Below are positions 25,664 to 35,009 of a stretch of DNA of 63,756 bases, one piece after another (the stretch's first letter is position 1; every line of letters begins with the position of its first letter). The translations under genes were made by a program, and so were the position numbers. A model generated the notes under the pieces. It saw only the letters and a list, made by a program, of their open reading frames with translations. It did no database searches and was not told where the DNA came from. Source of the stretch: Ruminococcaceae bacterium UBA7075 (GTDB lineage Bacteria; Bacillota; Clostridia; Oscillospirales; Acutalibacteraceae); contig DKZL01000066.1 in the NCBI GenBank assembly GCA_002493635.1, positions 1-63,756 on the forward strand, read 5' to 3'.

Positions 25664-27115
25664 TTAGCTTACATAGCCGAGCGGATCTGTCTGAACATCA
25701 TTTACTCTTATTTCAAAATGAAGGTGAGGACCTGTTGAGTTGCCTGTTGAACCAACATAGCCTATTACCTCTCCCTGTGCAACCTGCTGACCTGTATATG
25801 CTGCAACCGAGCTCATATGACCGTAAAGCGTCTTGTAGCCGTTACCGTGGTCGATAATTACATAGTTGCCGTAGCCGTCGCCCTGATTGCCTGCAAGAAT
25901 TACCGTGCCGCTGTCTGCTGCTACGATTGGCTGTCCATATACTCCCCCATCGGCAATATCAAGACCGCCGTGAAGTCTGCCCCAACGAGAGCCAAAGTCA
26001 CTTGTGCGGTTGTGTGTATATGGAAGCGGCCAGATGAATGAGCCTGAGCCATATGATGAAGAACTTGATGTGCTTGATGAGCTTGTACCTTCTGACGAAG
26101 AATCGCTTCCCTTTACAACAACCTCATCAACAGCTTCTTTAATTACTTCTGAATCTGTTTCATAAGCATCTGTCTGAACACCGTCAACATAAACCGTTCT
26201 TACTGTTACTTCTTCCTCGCCGTTTTCTCCCTCAGTTTTGACCTTTTCATAGGAGGAAGGTTGTGACTCGTCATACTCTGTTGTTATATCATAGGCGATT
26301 TCTCTTGTGTAAACAATATCGGTTGCCAGCTGAATTGAAAATTTTCCTTCAGCTTTTTCAATAATCTCATTTACAGACATAATTTTAGACTCATCAAATT
26401 TGCCGCTTCTGACTTTTACATCATTTGCAAACTCAGTCGTTGTTTCATCATCATAATCCTTACGATAATCAACAAGAACCTTGTCAAGTGCCGCATTAAG
26501 CGCTTGCTCTTCGCTTGTTGCACCGATAAACTCGTTGTCTATGTAAAGACCTACACAATCCGACTGAAGATTATCCTCAATTAATGCCTTTGTAATAATT
26601 GTATGAGCATTGCTGTTAAGCTCGCTGAATGCTTCGTCCGCAGTTGAAACATTCTCGGTTGAAGCAAGGCCATAATCTATATCCTGATTATCAACGTACC
26701 CATTATAATTTACAGGCGAGGACATATCCTTTGTACCTGCAACCGGCAATTCACTATTTTGCACGCCGATTGCTCCTGCCGCTGTCACAAATGAAAATGT
26801 AACAAGAAGTCCGCAGGAAGCAAATGCAAGAATTGCTTTTTTGCTGAGCATTGCGTGAGCTCTGCTTCCTTTGAAAGATGTACTGCAAGCATATCTTCTG
26901 CCGTTCACAGAATTAGTCTTTGAAATTTTTACAGATGATACAGTCTTATTTTTACTCTTGACTGCTGAATTAATAACAAGCTTTGAAGCTCTCTTAACAA
27001 ATCTTACTGTCTTTTGAGCAGTATTGAGTTGATTACCTTTTATTTTCTTTCTTTTGGCAGATTGAAGATTTTCGATTTCACCGAAACCGTCCAATCCAAT
27101 GAACTTCGTCTCCAA
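25664..27115 (-). CDS. M23 peptidoglycan endopeptidase with G5 domain
   Basis: A membrane-anchored wall hydrolase of 483 residues. A basic cytoplasmic N-terminus (about 90 residues) and one membrane segment (ILAFASCGLLVTFSFVTAAG) come first, followed by an extracellular stalk. A G5 domain (about residues 265-340, VRTVYVDGVQTDAYETDSEV) follows, then a Ser-rich linker and an M23 LytM-type zinc domain. Zinc ligands are seen in GRLHGGLDI and PHLHFEI, with YGHMSS between. It starts at TTG 27115 with AGGAGA nine bases upstream. Its promoter carries a palindrome also present at the NlpC/P60 gene. Confidence 0.92.
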   Translation of the reverse strand: METKFIGLDGFGEIENLQSAKRKKIKGNQLNTAQKTVRFVKRASKLVINSAVKSKNKTVSSVKISKTNSVNGRRYACSTSFKGSRAHAMLSKKAILAFASCGLLVTFSFVTAAGAIGVQNSELPVAGTKDMSSPVNYNGYVDNQDIDYGLASTENVSTADEAFSELNSNAHTIITKALIEDNLQSDCVGLYIDNEFIGATSEEQALNAALDKVLVDYRKDYDDETTTEFANDVKVRSGKFDESKIMSVNEIIEKAEGKFSIQLATDIVYTREIAYDITTEYDESQPSSYEKVKTEGENGEEEVTVRTVYVDGVQTDAYETDSEVIKEAVDEVVVKGSDSSSEGTSSSSTSSSSSYGSGSFIWPLPYTHNRTSDFGSRWGRLHGGLDIADGGVYGQPIVAADSGTVILAGNQGDGYGNYVIIDHGNGYKTLYGHMSSVAAYTGQQVAQGEVIGYVGSTGNSTGPHLHFEIRVNDVQTDPLGYVS

Positions 27116-27139
27116 AATAATTTCTCCTATCCAATTAAC

Positions 27140-27200
27140 TGTTACATTCTTGTAACAAACTTGACTACATAATTATAACCAATTAATTCTTAAAATGCAA
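27140..27200 (-). promoter_or_regulatory. M23 promoter with GTTACA-N4-TGTAAC palindrome
   Basis: Minus strand: TTGCAT (27195-27200), a 17-bp spacer, TATAAT (27172-27177). The palindrome GTTACATTCTTGTAAC (27141-27156) sits about 10-25 bases after the expected transcription start. TGTTAC-N5-TGTAAC also fits the published WalR/YycF consensus (TGTWAH-N5-TGTWAH). Confidence 0.65.
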
Positions 27201-27210
27201 TATGTTAATC

Positions 27211-27250
27211 AAAAAAGTGTCAAATCAGATAAATAATTCCGATTTGACAC
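27211..27250 (-). terminator. luxS terminator
   Basis: Ten-base-pair stem GTGTCAAATC / GATTTGACAC followed on the minus strand by TTTTTT. Confidence 0.85.
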
Positions 27251-27286
27251 TAATTTTAAAGACAAAGTTTACAATAATTCTACAAA

Positions 27287-27742
27287 TTAATTATACTTTA
27301 AGTTATCTATAGTATAATTATTTAACTCTTTGTAATATTTTTTTAATACTTTTACAGCTCCTGCAAAATCGTGTTCTTTGTAATTTCCGCACTCAGCAGC
27401 TGTATTTCCCGGGATTTCACCGGTGTGCTCCGAACATTTTTTTATGGTTTCTTTTATTAGGTCAAGTGCCTCTTGCTGAGACATATCCCTTACCAAAAAG
27501 TAAAAACCCGTACGGCATCCCATTGGTCCGAAGTAAATTACTCTGTCGGCATATTTGCTGTTTCGGGCATAAGTAGCAAATAAATGCTCAATCGTATGCA
27601 TAACGGGATTCGGCAAAAACGGCGGAGTATTCGGCTTTATGAAACGCAAATCATATGTTGTAATATCCCCGTCAATTCTGGATACATACGCACCCGGCAC
27701 AAGAGTATCGTGATTAACAGTAAAGCTTGCAATCTTTTTCAT
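27287..27742 (-). CDS. luxS: S-ribosylhomocysteine lyase
   Basis: Splits S-ribosylhomocysteine into homocysteine and the precursor of autoinducer-2; part of the activated methyl cycle. It is 151 residues, the family length. The metal site is HTIEH (His49, His53) with the distal Cys in AAECGNY; the catalytic Cys76 is in MGCRTGF. GAGGAAA precedes the ATG. It is a single gene with its own terminator. No pfs gene is in the window. Confidence 0.96.
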   Translation of the reverse strand: MKKIASFTVNHDTLVPGAYVSRIDGDITTYDLRFIKPNTPPFLPNPVMHTIEHLFATYARNSKYADRVIYFGPMGCRTGFYFLVRDMSQQEALDLIKETIKKCSEHTGEIPGNTAAECGNYKEHDFAGAVKVLKKYYKELNNYTIDNLKYN

Positions 27743-27845
27743 TATGCTTTCCTCTTTTACATTTTAATAGTACATATAAATCATAACATTCAAAATCCTA
27801 TATGTCAATTTTTACACTGCATTATCAAATTCCAATCAAAAAAAT

Positions 27846-27865
27846 AGGCACACATATGTGTGCCT
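27846..27865 (-). terminator. Terminator of the 27883 gene
   Basis: A perfect 20-bp palindrome (AGGCACACAT / ATGTGTGCCT), followed on the minus strand by TATTTTTTT. Confidence 0.8.
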
Positions 27866-27882
27866 CAACATATATTTAATTA

Positions 27883-28407
27883 TTATTTCTTGCTGAACAT
27901 TGCGATAAAGTCAATCTTGCCGATAAGCGGAAGCTCTTTGCTTTCGCCCTTAGCAGCATTAACGATACCGATAATTGCAACTACAAGGAAGAAAATGCTT
28001 GCAACTGAAAAGATATAAGAAACAGTTGTATAAATACCAAACATTGTCCAAGGAAGTATATTCCAAAGGATGCCCTTGATGATAGCTGTTAAAATTGAAT
28101 AAGCAACTTCAAATACACAAAGTGTTAAACCCTGTCTTGCGTGGAACTGAGCAAACTTTGAATCCTTTGCTGCAAACATTGGAATAAGGAACAGAATGCC
28201 GAAATAAGCAAGAATACCCATAGCCTTGTTGTTCTGAGCGTCAGCTGCATCATCATTCATTGGCTGCTGAACAGGTGACTGATACTGCTGAGGCTGTGTA
28301 TTTACAGTCTGCTGTGCTGTTGCCTGAGCTTCAACAGGTGTGCCGCATGATGAACAGAATGTTGCACCCTCAGGAAGATTTGAACCGCAATTTTTGCAAA
28401 ATGACAT
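27883..28407 (-). CDS. Zinc-ribbon membrane protein (DUF4870-like)
   Basis: A 174-residue protein. The N-terminus is a zinc ribbon (FCKNCGSNLPEGATFCSSCG), followed by a Gln-rich linker and three to four membrane helices resembling the DUF4870/TM2-like family (AMGILAYFGILFLIPMF, then FHARQGLTLCVFEV). The ATG at 28407 is chosen because GGAGAA precedes it; the longer reading frame lacks a site. Function unknown. Confidence 0.82.
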   Translation of the reverse strand: MSFCKNCGSNLPEGATFCSSCGTPVEAQATAQQTVNTQPQQYQSPVQQPMNDDAADAQNNKAMGILAYFGILFLIPMFAAKDSKFAQFHARQGLTLCVFEVAYSILTAIIKGILWNILPWTMFGIYTTVSYIFSVASIFFLVVAIIGIVNAAKGESKELPLIGKIDFIAMFSKK

Positions 28408-28481
28408 AATACTTTTCTCCTTTTTTATTATAAAAATAGATATGAACAATTCAGATATTTTATTCATCTGAATGCTAAACA

Positions 28482-28510
28482 ATTATATATTTTCTGGATT
28501 ATATTGTCAA
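28482..28510 (-). promoter_or_regulatory. Promoter of the zinc-ribbon gene
   Basis: Consensus TTGACA (28505-28510), a 17-bp spacer, TATAAT (28482-28487) on the minus strand. Between here and 28708 only AT-rich sequence is seen. Confidence 0.75.
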
Positions 28511-28708
28511 TATTTCTACAAAAAATCAGCATTTACAACAAATAATGCTTTTCACACAATGTTCACATTCGTTATTTTTTTTACTTAAAAAATGTAACCT
28601 TGTAAAAAAAGCAAAAAATATATAGTGCCAAGCGTTAAAATTGGCAATTTAACCGGTAGTATCAGTATAAAGATAAAGCAATCACATTCCGAACATTACC
28701 GCAAAAAT

Positions 28709-28780
28709 AAAGCACGGAGCATTGATATATACCCCAAAACTTTGACAGCTTTAAGAGATGCATATCATATTCCGTGCTTT
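28709..28780. terminator. Terminator after the aminotransferase gene
   Basis: Outer stem AAAGCACGGA / TCCGTGCTTT with partial inner pairing (ATTGATATAT with ATATCAT), and T-rich flanks on both strands. It ends the desulfurase-to-aminotransferase transcript. Confidence 0.65.
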
Positions 28781-28821
28781 TGATATACTTTTATATTTAA
28801 GCAAACACCATATATAAAAGA

Positions 28822-30078
28822 TTATTTTTTCAGAACCTCTTCAAATGACATCTTTATTCTTTTAAGTCCTTCCAAAAGAAGCTCATCCTCAATTACAAGA
28901 GGAGGCATCATCTTTACAACTGCGCCTTCCCTGCCTGCACATTCACAAATAAGATTCTTCTCAAAACACTTTTCAATCACCTGCTCAGAAATCGCAGAAT
29001 CAATTTTACTGACATCTATACCCCAGATAAGACCTATACCTCTTAGCTCAAGACGTGAATCAAGAGAAAGAATTTCACTCTCTATGAAATTCCTTACAAT
29101 TTCACCCTTGCGCTTTGTTTCAGCTTCAATATTATTTTCAATAAGATACTCAATTGCTGCTTTACCGGCAATAAATGAAAGCTGATGTCCTCTGAATGTA
29201 CCGTTATGTTCACCGGGCTTCCAGTGGTCGAGCTCGGCAGTGTGAAGCACTATTGCAAGAGGCATACCGATACCGCCGATAGATTTTGACATTACTACAA
29301 TATCCGGCTTGATGCCTGCACGCTCAAAAGAAAAGAACGAACCTGCTCTGCAACAGCCAACCTGAACATCATCAACAATCATAACGATTCCGTTGCGGGT
29401 ACAGAAGTCACGGACATCTCTTAAAAATTCATCAGAAAATACTCTGATACCGCCCTCAGCCTGAACAGTTTCCATAACCAATGCAGCAGGCTTTTCGACT
29501 GCTGAATGGTCGTCATCAATAAGCATCTGCATATATTTTATTACATCAAGACCCTCAACCATATAAGGAGCAGGAATGTGAGTAACATCAGTGAAAGTCG
29601 CATTTGCGGCGTTACGTGCATACATTTCTGATGTAAGAGAAAGTGCGCCCTGAGTCATACCGTGAAAGCATCCCATAAAAGCAAAGATGTTTCTGCGTTT
29701 TGTTTCCTTACGTGCAAGCTTGATTGCAGCTTCAATTCCGTTTGTGCCGGTAGGTCCTGCAAACATAATTTTATAGTCGTAGCCTCTTGGCTTTAAAATC
29801 TTCTGTTCAAGTGTCTCAATAAACTCTCTTTTGGGAACGGTATACATATCAAGTGCATGAATAATACCGTCAGTCATAAGATAATTTACAACCTTTTCTT
29901 TGATATAGCTATTATTGTGACCATAGTTTACAGCGCCTGCACCGCAGAAAAAATCTATATATTCATTGCCGTCTTCGTCTTTCATTACAGCACCCTTTGC
30001 GTCTGTAAATACCGTTGGAAAATGTCTGCAATATGAACGAACTGAGGATTCATACTGTTCAAATGTGCTTGTTTTCAT
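28822..30078 (-). CDS. Class III aminotransferase resembling diaminobutyrate transaminase (EctB)
   Basis: A PLP enzyme of 418 residues, most like diaminobutyrate-2-oxoglutarate transaminase: FEQYESSVRSYCRHFPTVF at the N-terminus, FAGPTGTNGIEAAIKLARK, the cofactor-contacting Asp pair in IVDDVQVG, and the PLP Lys265 in MSKSIGG. EctB would convert aspartate semialdehyde to 2,4-diaminobutyrate. However, no ectA or ectC lies nearby, so ectoine production is not supported by this window. GGGGG precedes the ATG. It is the last gene of a co-directional run in which each gap is under 25 nt, right behind two proteins with CinA/MoaB-like folds and a sortase. Its real substrate is uncertain. Confidence 0.82.
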   Translation of the reverse strand: MKTSTFEQYESSVRSYCRHFPTVFTDAKGAVMKDEDGNEYIDFFCGAGAVNYGHNNSYIKEKVVNYLMTDGIIHALDMYTVPKREFIETLEQKILKPRGYDYKIMFAGPTGTNGIEAAIKLARKETKRRNIFAFMGCFHGMTQGALSLTSEMYARNAANATFTDVTHIPAPYMVEGLDVIKYMQMLIDDDHSAVEKPAALVMETVQAEGGIRVFSDEFLRDVRDFCTRNGIVMIVDDVQVGCCRAGSFFSFERAGIKPDIVVMSKSIGGIGMPLAIVLHTAELDHWKPGEHNGTFRGHQLSFIAGKAAIEYLIENNIEAETKRKGEIVRNFIESEILSLDSRLELRGIGLIWGIDVSKIDSAISEQVIEKCFEKNLICECAGREGAVVKMMPPLVIEDELLLEGLKRIKMSFEEVLKK

Positions 30079-30081
30079 AAA

Positions 30082-30495
30082 TTATACCCCCATAGTTTCG
30101 GTTAATAAATATCTGCCAAGAGCGCCTTGCATAATTTCTTCAATTTGCACAGGTTCATCCGGAAGCAATACGAGCAGTTGTATGCCGCATTTAACAACAT
30201 ATCCGTCTTCACCCTGACTGTTTTTCAATTTATAGCAATCATCAAACTCAGTGCTGTCAAGAGCATTTGAGATGATGCTTTTCATACCTCTGTTACCATC
30301 AATACCTAATCCGCCGATTACAAATACAATGTTGAATTTATTGAAAGCATCCGTAAGCTGCTTTCCGAAATCTCCACTATTATTTGCAAAAGTCGATTCA
30401 ACAAACCCCAAAGAAAGCTGTGAAAAGCTTTTTCTAAGTGAGCGTTCACAGAACGAGGTTTTGTGTGCAGAGTAAAAAATCACTTTGCAATCCAA
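30082..30495 (-). CDS. Stand-alone CinA/MoaB-like (MoCF-type) domain protein
   Basis: A 137-residue protein with no close family recognised. The pattern resembles the molybdopterin-binding-like fold of CinA/MoaB. A beta strand and Gly turn, NIVFVIGGLGIDGNRGMKSI, stands where CinA has TGGLGPTxDD; a later GIQLLVLLPDEPVQIEEIM stands where CinA has VVLPGPPSELKPM. A similar layout is seen in the cytosolic part of the sortase encoded just upstream. It starts at TTG 30495, with GGAGG overlapping the end of the sortase gene, and ends three bases before the aminotransferase. The domain call is by eye and moderate. Confidence 0.55.
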   Translation of the reverse strand: MDCKVIFYSAHKTSFCERSLRKSFSQLSLGFVESTFANNSGDFGKQLTDAFNKFNIVFVIGGLGIDGNRGMKSIISNALDSTEFDDCYKLKNSQGEDGYVVKCGIQLLVLLPDEPVQIEEIMQGALGRYLLTETMGV

Positions 30496-30502
30496 CTGTC
30501 TG

Positions 30503-32509
30503 TTAACCTCCGTTCTGATACTCAGGCTTTAGCTGCGGTTCAAAAATCGGTGCAATCGACATATCATACTTGACTTTATCGTATTCAAGCTCCCAGCCTT
30601 TAAAAATATAATCATAATATTCATCACTCGGCTTAACGGGATCGGCGGGCGCAGTCGCTGCCTTGCCGTCCTCAACCTGCTGAGTGCTGATTGTGGAGCC
30701 GTCATAATTTATGAATGTTACCGTATGATATATTACCATACTTGCCGAAGACTGCCGTGAACTTGATCCTGAACCTGAACCTGACGAACCCGATGAGCCG
30801 CCTGAACCCGATCCCGAACCTGATGAACCGGAACCTGAGCCTGACGTAGATGAAGTACCCGAATTAGAAGTATCCTGTACCTCCTGATCCTTAAAATCAT
30901 AATCACCGGTGTACCAATCAATCTGGTCTGCTTCATAGGCAGTACAGAAATCTGTCACTGTCGGACGAGTACCTCCGTAAACTGAATAATACACATTAGG
31001 CCATACTGCATTCTTATTGAGAGATGCCTGTGAGGTATCAACCTTTGCAGATTCACCGTCACGCACCTTGCGTGCAACAACTACTGTTCTGAAATTTGTA
31101 AATTCATATGAACAGGTTGACAGCGTAAGAAGCTGGTCATCCTCATTCACATCAACAGGACAGTTTATCAGAGAACGAATTTTAACATTATAAACATAGT
31201 TCATAAAGTCCTTTTCATTCTGGAAATTGCCAATCATATAGTTAAAGAACTCACCGTGTCCCGAAAGGGTGTTTGTTTTGAACACTGAAATAATTTTATA
31301 AGTACCGTCGCCGTCGGGCGTATCAAACTCTATTGTAGGCGCTTTCTTATAAAAATCAAGATTACCCGAGGTTCCGCCGTAATTCATAAGATCACCGAAC
31401 ATCGAGCCGTCATTCATATGATGACCGTGCAGTACAAGATTCTTGCTGTCAGTTCCCTCGGTACAGCGATAATCAACAAAAATACTTCCGTACGAGTCGT
31501 ATCCACCCTTATAGTTATGCGACAGATAGAACTGATAATTTCTGTTATCATCTTTGTTCCAAAGAACTGGATAGTCAATTTTTGTGTCTTCTATCTGTAT
31601 CCAGCCAACAATGTCTTCATTGATTTTCTTAAGCTCATCCCAGTCGATACTATCGTCAACCTCTTCATTATCGGGGTTATCACTTTTTTGTTCCGTTCTG
31701 TGGGCAATTTTCTGGATTTCTCCATTAAGCTGTGAATTCTGCATACTGAGATAAATCATATTATATGCCAAGAATCCGACCGCAGCAAGGAAAGTAAGAA
31801 ACGCTGCAATTACAATAAGCTTTCTGCCAACCTCTTTCGGCTTATCTCCCGGCAACGGTATAAATCTGTTTGCAAAGCCGGTTTTCTCGGGTACAAATTC
31901 CCTGTTACTGAAGCCATCAGGATAATCGTGTGCCGATCTTTCAAACACTTCGATTACTCTTCTTGCAGCAAGAGTAATAACATCTTCAATACTTTCGCCT
32001 GCAAGAGAAGCCCAAGGCAGAACGCCCACCTTAATCCCCTTATACATAAAGCAATAGCCTCTGTATCCGTTGCCGAAGTCACCAAGATTAAAAATCCTCG
32101 ACTTCTTTCTGAACATTCTGAACTCATCATCAAGCTCATCCAGCTCACTTTGAGAAGCTTTGCGCTTTTTGGCTTCTTTATATGCTTTGTTACGCTTTTT
32201 CCAATAATCCTTTGGAACAGGCTCATTTTCAGCACGCTCTGCGCTTGCAACCGTTTCTGCAAAATTCTTTCTGAAACAAGAGCTGTCAGTAGCAGTCAGC
32301 GCATCAGCAATCAAAATCATATCGGGTTTTGTATCGCCCGACGCAACAGCGTCAACTGCCTTACGGATTTTTGTTGGATTAAAGGAAACCTTTTTAACAG
32401 ATGCAAGATTGTGTCCAAGCTTTTCAAAATTTCGCTTGATGTCATCTGTTTTTTGTGTAAGCGTCAGGGAGTTATTTTTTTTGTCTATAGATAAAATACT
32501 AATATCCAC
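30503..32509 (-). CDS. Class B sortase with CinA/MoaB-like cytosolic domain and C-terminal B-repeat
   Basis: A transpeptidase joining surface proteins to the wall or to each other. The layout is unusual for a 668-residue sortase. Residues about 1-190 are cytosolic, with a CinA/MoaB-like pattern (KPDMILIADALTATDSS and GIKVGVLPWASLAGESIEDV) interrupted by a charged helix. A membrane helix lies at about 230-253. The sortase B domain covers about 285-485, with His363 (LVLHGHHM), Cys466 (LSTCSYEF) and Arg474 (FRTVVVAR). Then follow a Gly/Ser linker (about 550-590) and an InlB/Listeria-type B-repeat (VTFINYDGSTISTQQV). It starts at GTG 32509 after AGGGATGA. It sits 20 nt behind thiI and 7 nt before the small MoCF-like gene. 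Confidence 0.88.
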   Translation of the reverse strand: MDISILSIDKKNNSLTLTQKTDDIKRNFEKLGHNLASVKKVSFNPTKIRKAVDAVASGDTKPDMILIADALTATDSSCFRKNFAETVASAERAENEPVPKDYWKKRNKAYKEAKKRKASQSELDELDDEFRMFRKKSRIFNLGDFGNGYRGYCFMYKGIKVGVLPWASLAGESIEDVITLAARRVIEVFERSAHDYPDGFSNREFVPEKTGFANRFIPLPGDKPKEVGRKLIVIAAFLTFLAAVGFLAYNMIYLSMQNSQLNGEIQKIAHRTEQKSDNPDNEEVDDSIDWDELKKINEDIVGWIQIEDTKIDYPVLWNKDDNRNYQFYLSHNYKGGYDSYGSIFVDYRCTEGTDSKNLVLHGHHMNDGSMFGDLMNYGGTSGNLDFYKKAPTIEFDTPDGDGTYKIISVFKTNTLSGHGEFFNYMIGNFQNEKDFMNYVYNVKIRSLINCPVDVNEDDQLLTLSTCSYEFTNFRTVVVARKVRDGESAKVDTSQASLNKNAVWPNVYYSVYGGTRPTVTDFCTAYEADQIDWYTGDYDFKDQEVQDTSNSGTSSTSGSGSGSSGSGSGSGGSSGSSGSGSGSSSRQSSASMVIYHTVTFINYDGSTISTQQVEDGKAATAPADPVKPSDEYYDYIFKGWELEYDKVKYDMSIAPIFEPQLKPEYQNGG

Positions 32510-32529
32510 TACAATTCATCCCTTCAAAA

Positions 32530-33714
32530 TCAGTCGTCGTTTGCTGAAATCTTTGTCACCTTCAAATTATCAAGGGCCTCGGCTACAAGCTCGTCAAAGC
32601 CTGCATTTTCCTGAGCTTCCTTAACACATCTGAGCACGGGACGGGTACGAGGATGTTTTGGAGTAAACACCGTACAGCAGTCCTCATAAGGCTCAATAGA
32701 GGTTTCGTATGTGTCAATTTTATATGAAATATCAATTATTTCCTGCTTATCCATACCTATAAGAGGTCTGAACACAAGCATATCAGTTGCTTCATCCGTA
32801 CAGCCGAGCGCCCCGATAGTCTGGCTTGCAACCTGTCCAAGACTTTCGCCTGTTATCAGTGCCTGACAATCATTATCAATGGCAATCTTTTCAGAAATCT
32901 GCATCATAAGTCTGCGCATAATGATTGTAAAAAGCTCTTCCGGACAATCGTTTTTAATTTTTTCTTGCAATTTTGTAAAAGGTACGGTGTACATCGTCAT
33001 TGAACCCGAATACCTGCTGACCTTTTGCAAAAGCCGTACAACCTTTTCCTCTGCCCTGCGGCTTGTGTACGGAGGGCTCGCAAAGTGGATTGCCGTAAGT
33101 CTTATGCCTCGCTTTGCCATCATATATGCGGCAACAGGCGAATCAATTCCGCCGCTGATTAAAATTGCCGCTCTGCCGCTCGTTCCTACCGGAATTCCTC
33201 CTGCACCCTTTTCGGGATTACAGTGAATGTAAGCGCCGAAATCACGGATTTCAACGTATACAATAAGCTCGGGATTGTGAACGTCAACCGTAAGATGAGG
33301 AAAAATTTCGAGTAATTTTCCTCCGAGTTCCCTGCATATCTCAGGTGATTTCAAAGGAAACTGCTTATCGCTTCGTTTTGCCTCAACCTTGAAGGTTTTT
33401 ACTGATTTAAGTTTTTTTTCAAGATAAACAGGAGCAGATTCAAGCACCGACTCCATTGTTTTCTCATCACATACGGCAGCCTTGCAAAGAGCTGCAATAC
33501 CAAAAACCCGCTTTGCTCTTTCAAAAGCTTCATCAATATCGCAGTCATCGGACATCGGACGGACATAAATTGTTGACTGCGCCGAGGTTACCTCGTATCT
33601 GCCGGTACCCTTGAGGGCAAATTTTATATTCTTTTTTAAAACATCTTCAAAGGAACGGCGGTTCAAGCCCTTAAGGACAATTTCGCCGTCTTTGAGAAGG
33701 ATAATTTCTTTCAT
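32530..33714 (-). CDS. thiI: tRNA uracil 4-sulfurtransferase
   Basis: Makes 4-thiouridine at position 8 of tRNA, taking sulfur from a cysteine desulfurase. It is 394 residues: N-terminal ferredoxin-like and THUMP domain (about 60-165), then an adenylation PP-loop SGGIDSP (187-193) and RRLMMQISEKIA. The C-terminal rhodanese domain of the enteric form is absent, as in the short Bacillus type that works with a dedicated NifS-like partner. That partner is the gene directly upstream (15-nt gap). AGGAAA precedes the ATG. Confidence 0.95.
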   Translation of the reverse strand: MKEIILLKDGEIVLKGLNRRSFEDVLKKNIKFALKGTGRYEVTSAQSTIYVRPMSDDCDIDEAFERAKRVFGIAALCKAAVCDEKTMESVLESAPVYLEKKLKSVKTFKVEAKRSDKQFPLKSPEICRELGGKLLEIFPHLTVDVHNPELIVYVEIRDFGAYIHCNPEKGAGGIPVGTSGRAAILISGGIDSPVAAYMMAKRGIRLTAIHFASPPYTSRRAEEKVVRLLQKVSRYSGSMTMYTVPFTKLQEKIKNDCPEELFTIIMRRLMMQISEKIAIDNDCQALITGESLGQVASQTIGALGCTDEATDMLVFRPLIGMDKQEIIDISYKIDTYETSIEPYEDCCTVFTPKHPRTRPVLRCVKEAQENAGFDELVAEALDNLKVTKISANDD

Positions 33715-33729
33715 AATATTTCCTGTTCC

Positions 33730-34857
33730 CTATCTGTGAGCAAGCGTTTCAAGACCTGTCCTGATGCCGTTGCACAGAGCGTCTAAATCTTCTTTTGTAT
33801 TATACTTTGAAAAACTGATTCTTATGGCACTGTCGGCTCGGTTCTTGTCAAGTCCCATTGCACTCAGAACATGGCTCGCCTTGCCTTTGGCGCACGCACT
33901 GCCCGACGATACAAACACATCAAGCTCTTCAAGAAAGTGTAGCATTGTTTCGCTTCTCACTCTGCCTGCTGAAATATTCAGAACATACGGCAGATGATTT
34001 TCAGGCGAGTTAATCCTCACTCCGTCAATTTCCGGAAGTCTTTCCTTTGCATAAGCCGAAAGCTCCGATACTATATTGAAATTTGCGTCAATGTCAAATT
34101 CACTGACAGCCACACCAAAAGCCGCAATAAGCGGAAGTGCCTCTGTACCGGGACGGAGTTTCTTTTCCTGCTCGCCACCGTACTGATGCGGAATAATCCG
34201 CACACCTTTTCTGACAAACAAAGCACCGCAGCCCTTCGGAGCGTGAACCTTGTGTGCACTTACACTAATCAAATCAGCGTTAAGTCTTTTTGCATTTATT
34301 TTCAGCTTGCCAAATGCCTGAACTGCGTCCGTATGGCACAAAATTTCACTGTTCTTATCTTTGACAGCAGAAAAAATATTTTCAACAGGCATAACTGCAC
34401 CTGTCTCGTTGTTGACCGTCATCACTGACACCAAAACAGTTTTATCATCAACAACCCGTACAATGTCATCAGCATGAATAATGCCGTCGCTTTGCGGAGC
34501 AACACGCACAACCTCAAAGCCGTCCTTTTCAAGCTTATCAGCCGTTTCCATAATACTGCTGTGCTCCACAGAAGAAATGACAATCTTATTTCCTCTGCGT
34601 TTTTTCGCCTGTGCAGCACCGAAAAGAGCCGTGTTGTTTGCCTCTGTTCCGCCGCTTGTAAAATATACTTCCTCGGGCATTGCACCAAGTGCTCCGGCTA
34701 TAATTTTTCGAGCCTTTGTAAGCTCTGCCTCAGCCTGCATACCCTTTAGGTGAAGTGACGACGGATTACCGTAATTCCGGGTCATTATCCTGAGTGCAGC
34801 CTCCGCCGCCTTTTGAGAAACCACTGTTGTGGCACTGTTATCAAGATAATGTTCCAA
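33730..34857 (-). CDS. Cysteine desulfurase (NifS/IscS type), ThiI partner
   Basis: A PLP enzyme that takes sulfur from cysteine as a persulfide. LDNSATT begins the fold; PLP Lys203 is in SVSAHKVHAPKG and the persulfide Cys322 is in SSGSACAKG. A TTG start at 34857 is preferred because GGAGGAGAA lies eight bases before it and translation then opens as EHYLDNSATT; an in-frame ATG at 34872 would place the ribosome site inside the gene. It is first in the run desulfurase-thiI-sortase-MoCF-like-aminotransferase. No iscU or other Fe-S assembly gene is adjacent, so delivery to ThiI is the likely job. Confidence 0.93.
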   Translation of the reverse strand: MEHYLDNSATTVVSQKAAEAALRIMTRNYGNPSSLHLKGMQAEAELTKARKIIAGALGAMPEEVYFTSGGTEANNTALFGAAQAKKRRGNKIVISSVEHSSIMETADKLEKDGFEVVRVAPQSDGIIHADDIVRVVDDKTVLVSVMTVNNETGAVMPVENIFSAVKDKNSEILCHTDAVQAFGKLKINAKRLNADLISVSAHKVHAPKGCGALFVRKGVRIIPHQYGGEQEKKLRPGTEALPLIAAFGVAVSEFDIDANFNIVSELSAYAKERLPEIDGVRINSPENHLPYVLNISAGRVRSETMLHFLEELDVFVSSGSACAKGKASHVLSAMGLDKNRADSAIRISFSKYNTKEDLDALCNGIRTGLETLAHR

Positions 34858-35009
34858 AGCATTCTCCTCCATTGCACATAATGTATAAAATTATACATCT
34901 ATCATTATACAACACAACTATAAAAAAATAAAGTGAAATTTTTAACATAAATCAGAAATTTTCGGCAAGAATAAAGTCAACAACTAACAAGAAAAAAGAG
35001 GTTTTCAAA

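Noticed and set aside
28822..30078. Ectoine biosynthesis locus
   Set aside because: The aminotransferase resembles EctB, but no ectA or ectC is adjacent; the neighbours are a sortase and thiI.
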